Source: Hymenobacter setariae
GTDB taxonomy: Bacteria > Bacteroidota > Bacteroidia > Cytophagales > Hymenobacteraceae
DNA: 64,000 bases
Reading direction: 5' to 3'
Assembly (NCBI RefSeq): GCF_007713685.1
Contig: NZ_VMRJ01000002.1
Coordinates: 62,001 to 126,000, forward strand
This document shows, piece by piece, positions 42,968-51,940 of the stretch (within the stretch, counting starts at the first letter, position 1; each line of letters starts with the position of its first letter). Below the pieces are notes generated by a model. The model was not told the origin of the DNA. It was given only the letters and a program-made list of their open reading frames with translations, and did not search any database. The position numbers and the translations under genes are program-made.

Positions 42968-43795
42968 TCAGGCATCGGCCTTGACCGACAGGGCTAGGTC
43001 TTGCTGCGCATCAAGGGCGGCCAAGCGCGCTACCAGCGCGGCGCGCACATCGGCGTAGGTATCAGGGCCGAGCGCTAGGCGCAGCGGGGCCGGGTGTTGG
43101 CTAGCCGAGTCGAGCATGGCTTGCGCTATTTTATCGGCATCGTTGGGAATGGGGAAGTCGCCATTGAAGAGGCCCCGGCGAACGTCGCCGGCCGGCGTCT
43201 GGTCGTATTCGGGCATAGCAGGAGCGCTCACTAGGCCCGTGCCGAAGCCGGTGGGCGTGGCACCAGGCTCCACAATGGTTATCTCGATGTTGAAAGGCGC
43301 TACTTCCTTGGCCACCGTTTCAACAAAGCCTTCAATGCCCCACTTGGTGGCGTGGTAGAGGCTAAAATTGGGATAAGTCGTTTGGCCGCCGGCCGACGAT
43401 ACCTGCATGAGCCGGCCGCCACCCTGCGCCCGCAGGTGCGGCAGGGCCGCCCGAATGAGTTGCATCGAGCCGATGAGATTGGTATCAATCTGGTGGCGAA
43501 TTTGCTCGTCGGTTACTTCTTCGGCGGCGCCAAATAGGCCGTAGGCGGCGTTGCTCACAACCACGTCGATGCGGCCTAGGTCGGCAAAGGCCGCATCAAC
43601 TACTTGGCGAATGGCGGCGGTATCGGTAAGGTCGAGCACGGCTACCCAGAGGCGGTCGCCGTACTCCGCTTGTAGCGCATCGAGCGCGCTGGGCTGACGC
43701 ACAGTGGCGGCCACCCGGTCGCCACGCTGCAAGAGTTTTTCGGTGAGCAGGCGCCCGAAGCCGGTCGAAGTGCCTGTGATGAACCACGTTTTCAT
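42968..43795 (-). CDS. SDR-family oxidoreductase
   Basis: A 275-residue short-chain dehydrogenase/reductase. The cofactor motif is TGTSTGFGRLL near the N-terminus (residues 7-17), the NAAYG motif is at about 89-93, and the catalytic Tyr and Lys lie in YHATKWG with an upstream Ser in MQVSSAG. The start and VDVVVSNAAYGLFG segment resemble the subgroup of classical SDRs often called oxidoreductases of unknown substrate. It is converging on moaE, with its stop five bases away, and is preceded by an AraC-family gene 114 bases away on the same strand, which may regulate it. The substrate cannot be inferred from the sequence. Confidence 0.94.
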   Translation of the reverse strand: MKTWFITGTSTGFGRLLTEKLLQRGDRVAATVRQPSALDALQAEYGDRLWVAVLDLTDTAAIRQVVDAAFADLGRIDVVVSNAAYGLFGAAEEVTDEQIRHQIDTNLIGSMQLIRAALPHLRAQGGGRLMQVSSAGGQTTYPNFSLYHATKWGIEGFVETVAKEVAPFNIEITIVEPGATPTGFGTGLVSAPAMPEYDQTPAGDVRRGLFNGDFPIPNDADKIAQAMLDSASQHPAPLRLALGPDTYADVRAALVARLAALDAQQDLALSVKADA

Positions 43796-43909
43796 GAAAG
43801 AGAAAGTAGGGGTGAAGCCCTTCGGGAAAACTCTTCCCCGAAGGCACTACAAAGGTCCCCTAGGTGGCCAGGGGCCGGCTAATACGATTCAAACGGATGC
43901 TGACCCCAA

Positions 43910-44815
43910 TCAAACCGAGCGCAGCGACGACGGCGAGCAGTGCGCATACTTGCGAAACAAACGGGTAAAATGCGTCGGCTCCTCAAAGCCCAGGCAGTGG
44001 CTGATGTGGCTGATAGGCCAGTCGGTATGCCGCAGCAACGTGCGTGCCTCTTGCACCAGGCGCTCGGCCAGCAGCTGCGTAGTGGTCTTGCCAGTGGCAG
44101 CTTTCAGGGCCCGGTTGAGGTGGTTGACGTGCACGGCCAGGGCGTCGGCAAAGGCCTGGGGCGTGCGCAGCGCCAGCTGCCGCGCGGGCGTGATGATGGG
44201 GTACTGGCTCGCCAGCAATGAGCCGAAGGCCGCCGCCAGCCGGGTAGCAGCCGTGGCCCCGTGTGGCTCGGCCACGGGCTCCAGCTTCAGTGCCCCATGA
44301 ATGCACTCCATGAGGTAGTGGTACAGCAGCTCGTACTTGTAAGGATAGTCTGAGGCCTGCTCGGTCAGCATCTTTTCGAACAGCTCGCCAAACGCCCTGG
44401 CCTGGGCAGCCGTGAGGCGAAAAAATGCGGGCTTGTCGGGCGCAAACACGGCCCAGTCGGCTGGCCGCAGGTGCGTGTGAGCGGGCAAAAATGCCTCGGT
44501 GAACACGCAGCAGTAGCCGCGGCACGCGCCATCTGCGGGCACGTCCCAGGTGTAGGGCACCTGCGTATTGGTGCACACCAGGGCTTGCTCGCCGGGGGCC
44601 AGTGTCAGGCGCTGGTCGGCGCAGAGGTAGGTGGCTGGCCCAGTAGTCAGGGTTATTTTGTAAAAATCCTTGCGGCTATACACGCCCACCAGTGCCATAT
44701 CGGCGAGAAAATCTTCTAGCCGCCACGCGCTGAAAGCCCCGCCCCGCAGCCCATCGGGCTGAAGCAGGGGCAGCCGGTCGGCGTAAAACGCTGCTAAGGT
44801 TTGAAGCCCAATCAT
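43910..44815 (-). CDS. AraC-family transcriptional regulator
   Basis: A 301-residue regulator. The N-terminal half is a cupin-like effector domain of the AraC_N type (YSRKDFYKITLTTGPATYLCADQRLTLAPGE split over residues 45-75), and the last 100 residues hold two helix-turn-helix motifs: FADALAVHVNHLNRALKAATGK and PISHISHCLGFEEPTHFTRLF followed by RKYAHCSPSSLR. Such proteins commonly activate a nearby gene; the SDR oxidoreductase downstream on the same strand is the likely target. The pair interrupts the molybdenum cofactor genes but shows no clear link with molybdenum. Effector unknown. Confidence 0.93.
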   Translation of the reverse strand: MIGLQTLAAFYADRLPLLQPDGLRGGAFSAWRLEDFLADMALVGVYSRKDFYKITLTTGPATYLCADQRLTLAPGEQALVCTNTQVPYTWDVPADGACRGYCCVFTEAFLPAHTHLRPADWAVFAPDKPAFFRLTAAQARAFGELFEKMLTEQASDYPYKYELLYHYLMECIHGALKLEPVAEPHGATAATRLAAAFGSLLASQYPIITPARQLALRTPQAFADALAVHVNHLNRALKAATGKTTTQLLAERLVQEARTLLRHTDWPISHISHCLGFEEPTHFTRLFRKYAHCSPSSLRSV

Positions 44816-44851
44816 GGCGCAAAAGAACTAGCTGGCAGCACCTAGGGCACG

Positions 44852-45343
44852 CTAGTCGGCGTGATGGAAATCAGACTTGCCACCGGTTTTATCCAGCAGT
44901 CTAATTTCTTCAATCACAATATCGTGCGACATGGCTTTGCACATGTCGTACACGGTGAGGGCAGCCACGGAGGCGCCAGTCAGGGCCTCCATCTCGATGC
45001 CGGTTTTGCCGGTGACGCGGGCGGTGCACTCGATTACCAAGCTGTCGGGCTGCACAGTCTCGATGGTGATTTGGCAATCGTCCATCCCTAGGGGGTGGCA
45101 GAGCGGAATGAGGTCGGCCGTTTTCTTAGCGGCCATCACCCCCGCAATAATGGCTGTCTGAAACACCGGGCCTTTGCGGGTGGGCAAGTCGCCGGCCTGC
45201 ACCAAGGCCAGGATATCGGCCCCGAGGCGCACGCGGGCGCGGGCGCGGGCCAGGCGGGCCGTCATGGCTTTCGGGCCAACATTGACCATGGCGGGCTGGC
45301 CAGCTTCGTTGAGGTGGGTGAGCTTGGGAGCTAAATCGGACAT
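44852..45343 (-). CDS. moaC: Cyclic pyranopterin monophosphate synthase
   Basis: A 163-residue MoaC, which rearranges the MoaA product to cyclic pyranopterin monophosphate. The start MSDLAPKLTHLNEAGQPAMV is chosen; a frame starting eight codons earlier is less likely. Conserved segments are MVNVGPKAMTARLARA, KGPVFQTAIIAGVMAAKKT, the metal-binding-like DLIPLCHPLGMDDCQI, TGIEMEALTGASVAALTVYDMCKA and the closing IRLLDKTGGKSDF. It is on the opposite strand to moaA/D/E and separated from them by the SDR/AraC pair; no ModE-type operator was found in front of it. Confidence 0.96.
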   Translation of the reverse strand: MSDLAPKLTHLNEAGQPAMVNVGPKAMTARLARARARVRLGADILALVQAGDLPTRKGPVFQTAIIAGVMAAKKTADLIPLCHPLGMDDCQITIETVQPDSLVIECTARVTGKTGIEMEALTGASVAALTVYDMCKAMSHDIVIEEIRLLDKTGGKSDFHHAD

Positions 45344-45391
45344 GAGAGCAGCGTAAGATTGCTGCAAGGTACGTAGCCCACCTAGGGGCAG

Positions 45392-46660
45392 TTAGGCTGC
45401 TGCGGGCCGAAACGCTACCCGCAGCGTATGGCGCTGCCCCGCCGCCGCGTAGCAATAGGTAACCGCGAACCCATAGTAAGCGCCTATCTGCTGCACGATG
45501 CTCAGGCCCAGGCCCGGCGACTCAGTAGCGGCGTGGTGCTTGCGAAAGCGCTCAAAGAATCGGCTAGGGTCGCCCTCAATGGCCGGGCCGGGGTTGCTGA
45601 TTTCCAAGGCCTCGGCACTGAGGCGCACCGTAATGTCGCCGCCCGGCTGGTTGTGCTTGATGGCATTATACAGCAGGTTGTGCAGCAGCGAATCGGCTAG
45701 GCCTGGGTGCATGGCTAGCACAAGGGCCTGTTCCAGGTGCCGGTGCAGCTGCAGCCCGCGAGCTTCTAGCAGGGGCGCTAGTTGGTCTACTTTCTCGTCG
45801 AGCACGGCGGCCAGGTCGAGCGGCTGCGCCTTGGCAAACTGCCGGTTTTCAATCTTACTGAGCAACCCGAGGGCCTGGTGCAGGCGCGACAGACGGCGCG
45901 TGGCGCCGTACAGGTCGGCCAGCAGCGGCGCTGCAGTGGGATTCTCGCTCAGGGCAGATACTTGCAGCAGCTGCTCGAGCTGGGCCTGCATGATGGCCAG
46001 GGGTGTCTGCGTTTCGTGGGCTGCGTTGGCTGTGAATTCGCGCAGGTTTTCGTAGTCGGCCACCAAGCGCTCGCTTAGGTGGGTCACGGCCAGGTTTAGC
46101 TCGGCAAACTCCTCAATGCGTGGCCTAGGCAGGGCCAGTGGTCGGTGCTGCTGCAAATCGTAGCGGCGCAGGGCGTCCAGGGTGTGATAAAACTGCCGCC
46201 ACAGCCGCACGCTCAGCCAGCGATTAAGCAGCAATACACTCAGCATCAGCACTACCAGTACCGCCAGCATGATGCCCAGCACCACAGCCAGCAGGTCGTT
46301 GGTTTCGACCAGCGACTTGCGCAGTGTCACCCACCTAGGTTGGCCCTGGGCCTGCAGCCGAAACGTAAGCTGCCGGTGGGGCACCCACGTGTGCTCGTTG
46401 TTGTCGCGCAAGATGGTATCGGTCAGGCCCAGGCGCCGCGGCCGGGCGCTCACCACAAACTGGTCGGCAAAGGGGGTAGACACGAGTGGCTGCCCAGCTT
46501 GTACCAGCGCCGCTATCTGCCGCTTGTGCAAACCGAGCTGCTCATCTACTTCATGGCGCAGCGCTGCATTCACGCCGTAGTACAGCGCCCCGCTCGCCAG
46601 CGCAAACAGCACCGCCACCAAGCCTAGGTAATAGCGATTGGTGGCGGCGAGGAGCTTCAT
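45392..46660 (-). CDS. Sensor histidine kinase (two-component)
   Basis: A 422-residue membrane kinase. Membrane segments lie at about 12-32 and 122-147 and enclose a small periplasmic sensor loop of about 90 residues. A HAMP-like region follows, then the HisKA motif with phosphoacceptor H215 (NAAHETQTPLAIM). The ATPase has N-box LLHNLLYNAIKHNQPGG and G-boxes (GPAIEGDPSRFF, GLGLSIVQQIGAYYGF). The response regulator gene 46728-47405 lies upstream on the same strand, 67 bases away, and is the expected partner. The stimulus is unknown; the organisation resembles small QseC/PmrB-type kinases. Confidence 0.94.
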   Translation of the reverse strand: MKLLAATNRYYLGLVAVLFALASGALYYGVNAALRHEVDEQLGLHKRQIAALVQAGQPLVSTPFADQFVVSARPRRLGLTDTILRDNNEHTWVPHRQLTFRLQAQGQPRWVTLRKSLVETNDLLAVVLGIMLAVLVVLMLSVLLLNRWLSVRLWRQFYHTLDALRRYDLQQHRPLALPRPRIEEFAELNLAVTHLSERLVADYENLREFTANAAHETQTPLAIMQAQLEQLLQVSALSENPTAAPLLADLYGATRRLSRLHQALGLLSKIENRQFAKAQPLDLAAVLDEKVDQLAPLLEARGLQLHRHLEQALVLAMHPGLADSLLHNLLYNAIKHNQPGGDITVRLSAEALEISNPGPAIEGDPSRFFERFRKHHAATESPGLGLSIVQQIGAYYGFAVTYCYAAAGQRHTLRVAFRPAAA

Positions 46661-46727
46661 TCAAGAAAACAGTAAATGGCAGGCGCACGAGCAAGGTAGG
46701 GCAAAAGCCGTTGACTGGCCTTCTGCC

Positions 46728-47405
46728 TCACTCCCCACTTAGCTTGTAGCCAACGCCGTACATCGTCCGGATATAGTTATCAGCACCTTTTTCCTGTAGC
46801 TTCTTGCGCAGGTTTTTGAGGTGAGTATAGATAAAATCAAACGTGTCGGCCGTGTCTACGGCATCGCCGCAGAGGTGCTCGGCAATGGCCTCTTTGGTGA
46901 GCACCCGGCCAGGATTGGCCAGCAGATACAGCAACAGGTCGTATTCTTTGCGGGTGAGGGCTACTGACTCGCCGTGCACCAGCACCTCGGCCCGCTCGGG
47001 CCACACCAGCAAGTCGCGAAACACAATGTGATGCTGCCCCTGAAACTGCCGCCGCCGAATGATGGCTCGCAGCCGGGCATTGAGCTCCGACAGGTGAAAG
47101 GGCTTGACCAAGTAATCGTCGGCCCCTAGGTCGAGGCCCGCCACCCGGTCTTCGAGTGTATCGCGGGCTGTGAGAATGAGCACACCCGCCGCTGGGTTTT
47201 CGGCCTTGAGGGCACGTAGCAAATCGAGGCCATTGCCGCCAGGCAAGGTGAGGTCGAGCAATACACAGTCGTAGCGATACAACCGGATTTTTTCGTAGGC
47301 CTGGACAAAATCGGGGGCGACTTCAACGACGTAGCCACTCTGTCGCAGCGACTCGATGAGCGTGCTGCGCAGCGCCGGCTCATCTTCAACAAGAAGTAGT
47401 TTCAT
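46728..47405 (-). CDS. OmpR-family response regulator
   Basis: A 225-residue regulator. The receiver domain (1-115) has the acidic residues E7/D8, phosphoacceptor D51 (CVLLDLTLPGG), Thr in LILTARD and Lys in YLVKPF. The C-terminal winged helix (about 130-223) has LTRKEYDLLLYLLANPGRVLT split around residues 150-175 and ends FIYTHLKNLRKKLQEKG with YIRTMYGVGYKL, the standard OmpR/PhoB pattern. It is followed by the kinase gene after 67 bases. A PAP2 phosphatase gene lies upstream on the same strand and could be a target, but this is a guess from position. Confidence 0.96.
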   Translation of the reverse strand: MKLLLVEDEPALRSTLIESLRQSGYVVEVAPDFVQAYEKIRLYRYDCVLLDLTLPGGNGLDLLRALKAENPAAGVLILTARDTLEDRVAGLDLGADDYLVKPFHLSELNARLRAIIRRRQFQGQHHIVFRDLLVWPERAEVLVHGESVALTRKEYDLLLYLLANPGRVLTKEAIAEHLCGDAVDTADTFDFIYTHLKNLRKKLQEKGADNYIRTMYGVGYKLSGE

Positions 47406-47523
47406 GTGAGTAGGTGGGTGGGAAGGGAAGGGGTGAATGCGTGAAAAACGGCAGGAAATCTAAAGGATTCTTGTAGCTCCCTCTGTTATCCGTCCCAGTT
47501 CATCCCCTAGGTCTCCACCTTGC

Positions 47524-48378
47524 CTACTTAGGCCGCCAAGTGAGCGTGAGGCCGGGAGTGCTGCCAAAAAAGGTGGGCATCACGCCCACATCGCGCCCGA
47601 TGGCCTTGCGTCCCCAGCGGTTACGGTGCGTGAGGTAGGCCAAGTGCGCCGACAAAATGCCGAAGCCCGCGCCCGCCACTACATCGCTCTGCCAGTGCTT
47701 ATCGACCACCATGCGCAGCACGCCTACGCCAGTAGCCAGCGTATACGCCCCAATGCCGTACCACTGGCTTTTGTCGCGTAGCTCGGTATGCACAATGCTG
47801 GCCGCCAAAAAAGCCTGCGCCGTGTGCCCCGATGGAAAAGATAAATTGTCGGAGCCATCGGGCCGCTCTTCGTGGCTCAAGGCCTTCACAATGAAGGTAC
47901 TACTGAGCATAATGGCCTCGCTTTTGGCGATGATAAGCAAGACGTTGATGCGGTCGTTGCGCGACTGTACCCCGGCCAGCGCCACGGCTCCTAGCTCGAC
48001 GTAGGGCGCAAAAATGAGGTAGTCGGCAATACGGCTATCGTTTTTAGGAAACAGCCGGTGGATGTCGCGCCGGGCCTCCTGGTTGGTGTAGAAGCCCCCC
48101 CCATTGAAGGTGTAGGCGCCATAGCCAATAAGCACCGCTGGCACGATGGCCGCCTTAAAGACTTTGCTCTTAAAAAACGGCTTCTTAACGGGTGACGATA
48201 CCCCCGCGGGGTTTTCGTATTTGTGCGTAGTATCGGCCGCGGCCGGCGCCGCCGGGTTGAGCGGCACCTGGGCCTGGGCAACCGGGGCCAGCCCTAGCCA
48301 GGCACTTAGTACCAGCATGCACGACAGCCCCCACGAACGACGCGCACGGGCAGCTATAGAAGTAGTAAAAGAGGACAT
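47524..48378 (-). CDS. PAP2-family phosphatase
   Basis: A 284-residue protein with an N-terminal signal or membrane segment (SWGLSCMLVLSAWLGLAPVAQA) and the three phosphatase motifs of the PAP2 superfamily: K-x6-RP in KALSHEERP, PSGH in LSFPSGHTAQAF, and R-x5-H-x3-D in LRMVVDKHWQSD. Such enzymes dephosphorylate lipid phosphates such as undecaprenyl pyrophosphate or phosphatidic acid derivatives on the outer side of the membrane. The presence of few membrane segments suggests a periplasmic enzyme attached to the membrane or outer membrane. It is upstream of and on the same strand as the two-component genes. Confidence 0.94.
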   Translation of the reverse strand: MSSFTTSIAARARRSWGLSCMLVLSAWLGLAPVAQAQVPLNPAAPAAADTTHKYENPAGVSSPVKKPFFKSKVFKAAIVPAVLIGYGAYTFNGGGFYTNQEARRDIHRLFPKNDSRIADYLIFAPYVELGAVALAGVQSRNDRINVLLIIAKSEAIMLSSTFIVKALSHEERPDGSDNLSFPSGHTAQAFLAASIVHTELRDKSQWYGIGAYTLATGVGVLRMVVDKHWQSDVVAGAGFGILSAHLAYLTHRNRWGRKAIGRDVGVMPTFFGSTPGLTLTWRPK

Positions 48379-48523
48379 GCTGCCCTCTACGGTAAAACGG
48401 TGCTCGCCTTTGCCTCTCTGCCTACAAAAGAATCGCTATTCAAGCAATATCTTTTGATTATTAATTAGTTAAAATCTTCCAGCAGCCTCTGTTGAGTAGC
48501 TATACTGGCAGTGCGCCGGTATC

Positions 48524-49612
48524 CTACGCTCGCGCCAATAACCGCTGCAACCGCTGCCCTAGGGGCCTGCTGTAGCGCCGCTCCACTAAGGTGTGCAGCC
48601 CGTAGGCTAGCCCCCCTAGGGCCAACAGCATTCCTGCCAGTAGCACGTGCTTGTTTACACTACTACCTAGTCGCTGCAACACGATGTAGCCCATATTGTG
48701 GTGCAGCAAGTAGATAGGATACGTGAGGGCGCCCGCCCACGCCAGCCACGCCCTATGAGGCAGCTGAAACTTGTGGTGCGTGAGCAACAGAAAGAGCCCG
48801 AAGAATAAGGCGATGACGCCACAAACGAGAGGTACCGAAAATGCATCCTGGAATAGAGTAGCATACTCCATTGCTACAGTTTTGCCGCTGCGCATGCTCA
48901 AGGCAAAGGCCCCGGCGAGCAGCGCATACAGCTGCCAGCGCCGTCCTTGATTAGTTTGGAGTAGATAAAATACCATGCCCGCGCTGAAGAACGGAGCAAA
49001 ACGCGGAAACAGAACAATCATAAAGATGCCCTTGCCATAGCCCGTGCCAGCCAGCGCCGCGTAGCCCAGCCACACAGCCAGCACCAGCGGCAAATGTCGA
49101 AGCCAGCCGAACGCAATGGCTACTGCTATCCAGAAGTAGAACAGCAACTCGATGGTCAACGTCCAGTACACACCATCTACGTGCGGATAGCCCATGAAGT
49201 CATTTAGCATCAACATATTGGGCAAGTAGGCCTGAACTGACGCGGCGAGTATGGGCGACCAGCCCGCCGCTTGCGGCCGCGGCCCTAGCAGCCACACCAC
49301 CAAAAACGTGAGCGTACACGCCACCCAATAGGCTGGGTAAAGCCGCGTGACGCGGGAAATAAAAAACTGGTTGACCGTCTTGCCCTGCGCCGACATCAAT
49401 ACCACGTACCCCGAGATGATGAAAAACAGTTCGACGCCTAGGTACCCGTATTTGAAAAAGGACCCTAGCCGTGGATATTCTACCGGGCTGAGGTGGTCGG
49501 CATGGAAGCCACGGTAGGTGAAGTGGTAAAGCACAACCGCCAATGCGGCCAGAAAGCGTAGCAGGTCTATTCCGTAGTATCGGATTGGTTTTTGGCGTAC
49601 TTCCGGCTCCAT
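48524..49612 (-). CDS. Acyltransferase 3 family membrane protein
   Basis: A membrane acyltransferase of the acyltransferase_3 (PF01757) family, 362 residues if it starts at MEPEVRQKPIRYYGIDLLR (49612); an upstream ATG at 49660 would add 16 residues. The family's N-terminal pattern is clear: GIDLLRFLAALAVVLYHF with the catalytic His, the RVTRLYPAYWVA segment and about ten membrane helices. These proteins transfer acyl groups to sugars of cell-surface polysaccharides or lipids. The gene is flanked on both sides by AT-rich sequence and is slightly less GC-rich than neighbours, which may reflect recent acquisition. No polysaccharide genes surround it, so the acceptor is unknown. Confidence 0.93.
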   Translation of the reverse strand: MEPEVRQKPIRYYGIDLLRFLAALAVVLYHFTYRGFHADHLSPVEYPRLGSFFKYGYLGVELFFIISGYVVLMSAQGKTVNQFFISRVTRLYPAYWVACTLTFLVVWLLGPRPQAAGWSPILAASVQAYLPNMLMLNDFMGYPHVDGVYWTLTIELLFYFWIAVAIAFGWLRHLPLVLAVWLGYAALAGTGYGKGIFMIVLFPRFAPFFSAGMVFYLLQTNQGRRWQLYALLAGAFALSMRSGKTVAMEYATLFQDAFSVPLVCGVIALFFGLFLLLTHHKFQLPHRAWLAWAGALTYPIYLLHHNMGYIVLQRLGSSVNKHVLLAGMLLALGGLAYGLHTLVERRYSRPLGQRLQRLLARA

Positions 49613-49890
49613 GTGCAAACGTAGGTGAGCCAGTTGTTTCGTGGACTCAGACCTCAACAATGCCGCAAGGCAGTAGTTTTCCTACGAAGAATCAAATTTT
49701 AATTAAAATATATCCTATTCATAAAAAGCGAACGTACTATTCAGTCTAGGTTCTGAAATATTACCCTATAATCGTAAGCATCACCCAGCTAACTGAATAA
49801 AATATATAAGCAGCCCTAGTGACACTACCCAGTGTGACTCAGATGCCATTGTTTTATGGATAGTACCGCTCTTTTGAAGCCGTAGATTTA

Positions 49891-49932
49891 TGAAAAAGAA
49901 AAGGCCGTCTTCGGTAAGAAGACGGCCTTTTG
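49891..49932 (-). terminator. Terminator of the initiator tRNA gene
   Basis: On the minus strand AAAAGGCCGTCTTC pairs perfectly with GAAGACGGCCTTTT around TTACC, then a T-rich tail follows. It lies six bases after the tRNA 3' end. Confidence 0.88.
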
Positions 49933-49937
49933 CTTAG

Positions 49938-50010
<73 letters not shown>

Positions 50011-50023
50011 TTGTTTGGGAGTG

Positions 50024-50053
50024 CAAAGGTAGGATGAATTTCTGGAATGGCAA
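50024..50053 (-). promoter_or_regulatory. Promoter of the initiator tRNA gene
   Basis: On the minus strand TTG (50053-50051), 19 bases, then TACCTTTG (50031-50024), a perfect match to the Bacteroidota vegetative promoter (TTG / TAnnTTTG). It places the start of transcription a few bases before the mature 5' end. This is the best promoter seen in the window and calibrates the -7 box used elsewhere. Confidence 0.8.
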
Positions 50054-50140
50054 GGGGTTGGATGAAAAAAGCGCTTCTATTAGCATTTCTACCTGATTAG
50101 CAAGGGCTTTATTTTTTACTACATCCCATCCAACCTATTT

Positions 50141-50335
50141 TTAGGCGCGGTCGCTGGTAGTCTTTACCAGGTTGATACCAGAGAAAAAGAAGATGAGACC
50201 CACAACAAAGGGCACAATAGAGTTCATTTTGCCTAGGTGCAGGCCGCCGATACCCAAAAAGCCCAAAGCCCCGATAATGATGCCAATGATGCCGAGTATG
50301 GTAAGAATGCTGCCGAAAGTGCGTTTCTGGTTCAT
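50141..50335 (-). CDS. Small membrane protein
   Basis: A 64-residue protein starting at MNQKRTFGS (50335); a longer frame from 50377 is possible. Two membrane segments: ILTILGIIGIIIGALGFLGIGG (about 10-31) and IVPFVVGLIFFFSGINLV (about 40-57). It ends in a charged tail (KTTSDRA). The Gly-rich first helix and paired topology resemble small hypothetical membrane proteins of Bacteroidota. Function unknown. It is next to the initiator tRNA gene and opposite in direction to the MFS exporter. Confidence 0.75.
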   Translation of the reverse strand: MNQKRTFGSILTILGIIGIIIGALGFLGIGGLHLGKMNSIVPFVVGLIFFFSGINLVKTTSDRA

Positions 50336-50552
50336 GTAATGAAGAAATGAAAGGTGTTGAAGGGGAAGAGTGGACAAGCCGAAAGCGGCAATAAGCTTGA
50401 TACGGATGTCCGGGCTAAAGGTGCTGCGTTAGCGCTACTACTGTGCGGCTAAGCACCCTGACACTTACCTAGGCCTTACGCGATTAAGCTACACTGACCT
50501 AGGTCCGCGCACCCTAAGCAGTGGCAGGCAACCAGGCTAGCAGCCAGGTTTA

Positions 50553-50569
50553 TTAGCAATATTTGCTAA
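50553..50569. promoter_or_regulatory. 17-bp palindrome upstream of the MFS exporter gene
   Basis: TTAGCAATATTTGCTAA is a perfect inverted repeat of 7-bp arms with a three-base centre. It lies 21 bases before the ATG of the exporter gene, over the probable promoter, and is followed by a T run. It looks like a repressor operator, but no regulator gene is adjacent. Confidence 0.5.
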
Positions 50570-50590
50570 GGTTTTTTTACTTTATCTGGT

Positions 50591-51847
50591 ATGTCGCCCA
50601 AACGCCCGGCCGCACTGGCTTTCATCTTCGTCACGATTCTCATCGATGTTATCGGGCTGGGGGTTATCATTCCGGTGCTGCCCACGCTCATCGAGCAGCT
50701 CACGGGCGAGGGCGTGAGCCGGGCCTCGCAGTATGCGGGGTGGCTGTCGTTTGCTTACGCGGCGGCGCAATTCTTCTTTGCGCCGGTGGTGGGCGGCTTG
50801 TCCGACCGCTACGGACGGCGACCAGTGCTGCTGGCTTCGCTGCTGGGGCTGGGGTGCGACTACATTTTTCTGGCTTTGGCGCCGAGCATTGCCTGGCTCT
50901 TTGTGGGGCGCGTTATAGCGGGCATAACGGGGGCCAGCTTCACCACCGCCACGGCCTACATCGCCGACGTGAGCACTCCTGAGAAGCGGGCCCAAAACTT
51001 TGGGCTGGTAGGGGCAGCCTTTGGGTTGGGCTTCATCATTGGGCCGGTCCTAGGTGGGTTATTTGCGCACTTTGGGCCGCGGGTGCCCTTTATGGTAGCG
51101 GCCGTTCTTAGCTTATGCAACTTTCTCTACGGCTTCTTTCTGGTGCCCGAGTCGCTGCCTACCAGCCAGCGGCGGCCCTTCGAGTGGGCGCGAGCCAATG
51201 CCGTGTCCTCACTACTGCGCCTAGGTAAGTACCCCGCCATTATCAGCTTGGTAGTCGCTTTGGTGCTGCTGTACCTGGCTGGCTCGGCCACGCAGTCGGT
51301 GTGGACTTTCTACTCTATTCTGAAATTCAATTGGGATGAGAAGCTCATTGGCTACTCGCTGGGCGCGGTGGGCCTGGGGGCGCTTATTGTGCAGGGCGGC
51401 TTGGTGCGCGTGCTCATCCCCAAGCTTGGCACGGCCCGCGCTATTACCCTAGGGCTGCTGTTTTATGTGGTAGGCTTCGTGCTGTACGCGTTTGCTTCGC
51501 AGGGCTGGATGATGTTTGCCATCACGGGTATCTATTGCCTAGGTGGGCTGGCGGGGCCGGCGCTACAGGGCTGCATTTCGGGGCAGGTGCCAGCTTCTGA
51601 GCAGGGCGAGCTGCAAGGTGCGCTCACGTCGCTCATCAGCGCTACGGGCGTGGTAGGGCCGCTATTCATGACTAATTTGTTTGCGGCGTTCACGAGCTCG
51701 ACGGCACCGGTTTACTTCCCAGGGGCGCCCTTCTTGACTGGGGCCGTTCTGACCCTACTAGCACTGCTAGTAGCCGCGGGCACACTACGCCGGCTGCCCG
51801 CCGATGCGGCCGTGGTAGTGCCAAGCCCAGCCGAAGCACACGGCTAA
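50591..51847 (+). CDS. TCR/Tet-type major facilitator exporter
   Basis: A 418-residue transporter with twelve predicted membrane segments and the drug:H+ antiporter marks: Motif A GGLSDRYGRRPVL between helices 2 and 3, DVIGLGVIIPVLPTLIE in helix 1, and GPVLGGLFAHFGPRVPF in helix 5 (motif C like). It resembles TetA-type exporters (TCR/Tet family), but specificity for tetracycline cannot be deduced, and many homologues in environmental Bacteroidota have unknown substrates. A perfect 17-bp palindrome lies upstream. It is followed by a strong terminator and then by the BlaI/M56 pair, with which it may or may not be functionally linked. Confidence 0.92.
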   Translation: MSPKRPAALAFIFVTILIDVIGLGVIIPVLPTLIEQLTGEGVSRASQYAGWLSFAYAAAQFFFAPVVGGLSDRYGRRPVLLASLLGLGCDYIFLALAPSIAWLFVGRVIAGITGASFTTATAYIADVSTPEKRAQNFGLVGAAFGLGFIIGPVLGGLFAHFGPRVPFMVAAVLSLCNFLYGFFLVPESLPTSQRRPFEWARANAVSSLLRLGKYPAIISLVVALVLLYLAGSATQSVWTFYSILKFNWDEKLIGYSLGAVGLGALIVQGGLVRVLIPKLGTARAITLGLLFYVVGFVLYAFASQGWMMFAITGIYCLGGLAGPALQGCISGQVPASEQGELQGALTSLISATGVVGPLFMTNLFAAFTSSTAPVYFPGAPFLTGAVLTLLALLVAAGTLRRLPADAAVVVPSPAEAHG

Positions 51848-51867
51848 GCGAAAATATTTTCAGGACA

Positions 51868-51907
51868 TAAAAAGAGCCTTTGCCCTGCATGGTAAAGGCT
51901 CTTTTTA
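51868..51907 (+). terminator. Intrinsic terminator of the MFS exporter gene
   Basis: TAAAAAGAGCCTTTGCC pairs with GGTAAAGGCTCTTTTTA (17 bp, one wobble) around CTGCAT, with a T run at the 3' side. Confidence 0.9.
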
Positions 51908-51940
51908 TGCCTTGTGCTTTCAGGCGTCGGCAACCTTTTA

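Noticed and set aside
50591..51847. Tetracycline resistance gene (tetA)
   Set aside because: It belongs to the TCR/Tet exporter family, but substrate specificity cannot be assigned from family motifs alone.
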